A stretch of 62,617 bases of DNA from JAHIKV01 sp965195225 (GTDB lineage Bacteria > Planctomycetota > Planctomycetia > Pirellulales > Thermoguttaceae): assembly GCA_965195225.1 (NCBI GenBank), contig CBDAFL010000005.1, positions 1 to 62,617 on the forward strand, given 5' to 3'. Shown piece after piece: positions 62,304 to 62,617 of this stretch. The position numbers were made by a program, and so were the translations under genes. Below the pieces are notes generated by a model that was not told the origin of the DNA, did not search any database, and saw nothing but the letters and a program-made list of their open reading frames with translations. Numbering within the stretch: the stretch's first letter is position 1; the number at the start of each line of letters is the position of its first letter.

Positions 62304-62617
62304 TCAGCTTGACGATGATGAGGAACTCGACGACGATGCGGCACTTGTTGCACCTGCAGCGATCAGAGCATTGGCGATTTCCGTATACCCGAGTTCCCAA
62401 GCAGCATCTAACGGCCTCATGCCTTCATCGGTTTCCGCGTTGACGTTCCCTCCCGCGCCAATTAGTAGGTTCACGACCGTTAAGTCTCCACCTGCCACAC
62501 CATAAAACATGATGAGATCACCGAACTCGCAAGCTGGTGGCGGGGAATAGCTATCCGATGACGGTGACTCAGATGATGACGACTCACTGCTGAACGACGA
62601 CTCGCTGCTGAACGACG
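62304..62617 (-). CDS. Ankyrin-repeat protein with Ser-rich segments, C-terminal part
   Basis: Partial: the 5' end lies beyond the right edge. From 62615 the frame reads a Ser/Glu-rich stretch (SSFSSESSFSSESSSSE), PPPACEFGDLIM, then ankyrin repeat sequence AGGDLTVVNLLIGAGGNVNAETDEGMRPLDAAWELGYTEIANALIAAGA and a poly-Ser end. The Ser-rich linker style is shared with the disrupted gene at 60.8-61.1 kb. Confidence 0.7.
   Translation of the reverse strand, partial: SFSSESSFSSESSSSESPSSDSYSPPPACEFGDLIMFYGVAGGDLTVVNLLIGAGGNVNAETDEGMRPLDAAWELGYTEIANALIAAGATSAASSSSSSSSSS

Overview
The window looks like a chromosome segment of an anaerobic or facultatively fermentative planctomycete (Planctomycetota, Pirellulales-like). 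The evidence is GC-rich codon use; four DUF1559/prepilin-like genes with the H-X9-DG type C-terminus; an ECF sigma factor overlapping a FecR/LamG gene; a PEP-CTERM protein; an SHD1-domain protein; a DUF1207-type barrel; and many palindromic intergenic repeats. No database search was possible, so the lineage is inferred.

Layout. 1-8 kb: a truncated GH127 fragment, an FGE-sulfatase/sialidase-like fusion, a DUF1559 pseudopilin, a PEP-CTERM beta-propeller-like protein, then FecR-LamG plus its ECF sigma factor. 8-14 kb: a membrane-anchored triple-receiver protein divergent from a CHASE hybrid histidine kinase that is frameshifted before its receiver domains. 14-24 kb: an APC permease, a hypothetical protein, three tandem DUF1559 paralogs, a sigma-54 activator and a HigBA-like toxin-antitoxin pair. 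24-27.5 kb: hemG/hemY, a SpoIIAA-like protein and a DUF1207 protein.

27.6-37.7 kb is the most interesting part, a selenium/redox island. It holds tRNA-Sec (anticodon UCA), a selD fused to a Cys-rich N-terminal segment and a C-terminal AhpD-like domain, and three genes whose apparent UGA stops are best read as selenocysteine. Two of these are paralogous large exported proteins sharing G-U-G-F-T-C. The third is a small two-TM membrane protein with P-G-U-G. Each UGA is followed after 12-13 nt by a stem-loop, and the two paralog hairpins show a compensatory base-pair change. Interleaved are a NapH-like polyferredoxin, two related small membrane proteins, and a 2-hydroxyacyl-CoA dehydratase/double-cubane-type protein with its ATPase activase. 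SelA and SelB are not in the window.

38-45 kb: a ketosynthase-like protein lacking the catalytic Cys, a secreted Tyr/Pro-rich protein, STAS and BON proteins, a secretin and an M48 peptidase. 45.6-55.3 kb: two consecutive [FeFe]-hydrogenase operons (NuoE-, NuoF- and HydA-type). The second carries a NuoF-GltD/NfnB fusion, suggesting electron confurcation/bifurcation with NAD(P) and ferredoxin. 55.5-62.6 kb: TPR and hypothetical proteins, a transposase remnant, a Ser-rich repeat region with frameshifts and the C-terminal part of an ankyrin protein.

Palindromic and heptamer/octamer repeats are scattered through intergenic DNA and are also found in frame inside at least six unrelated genes, including hemG and the second hydA.
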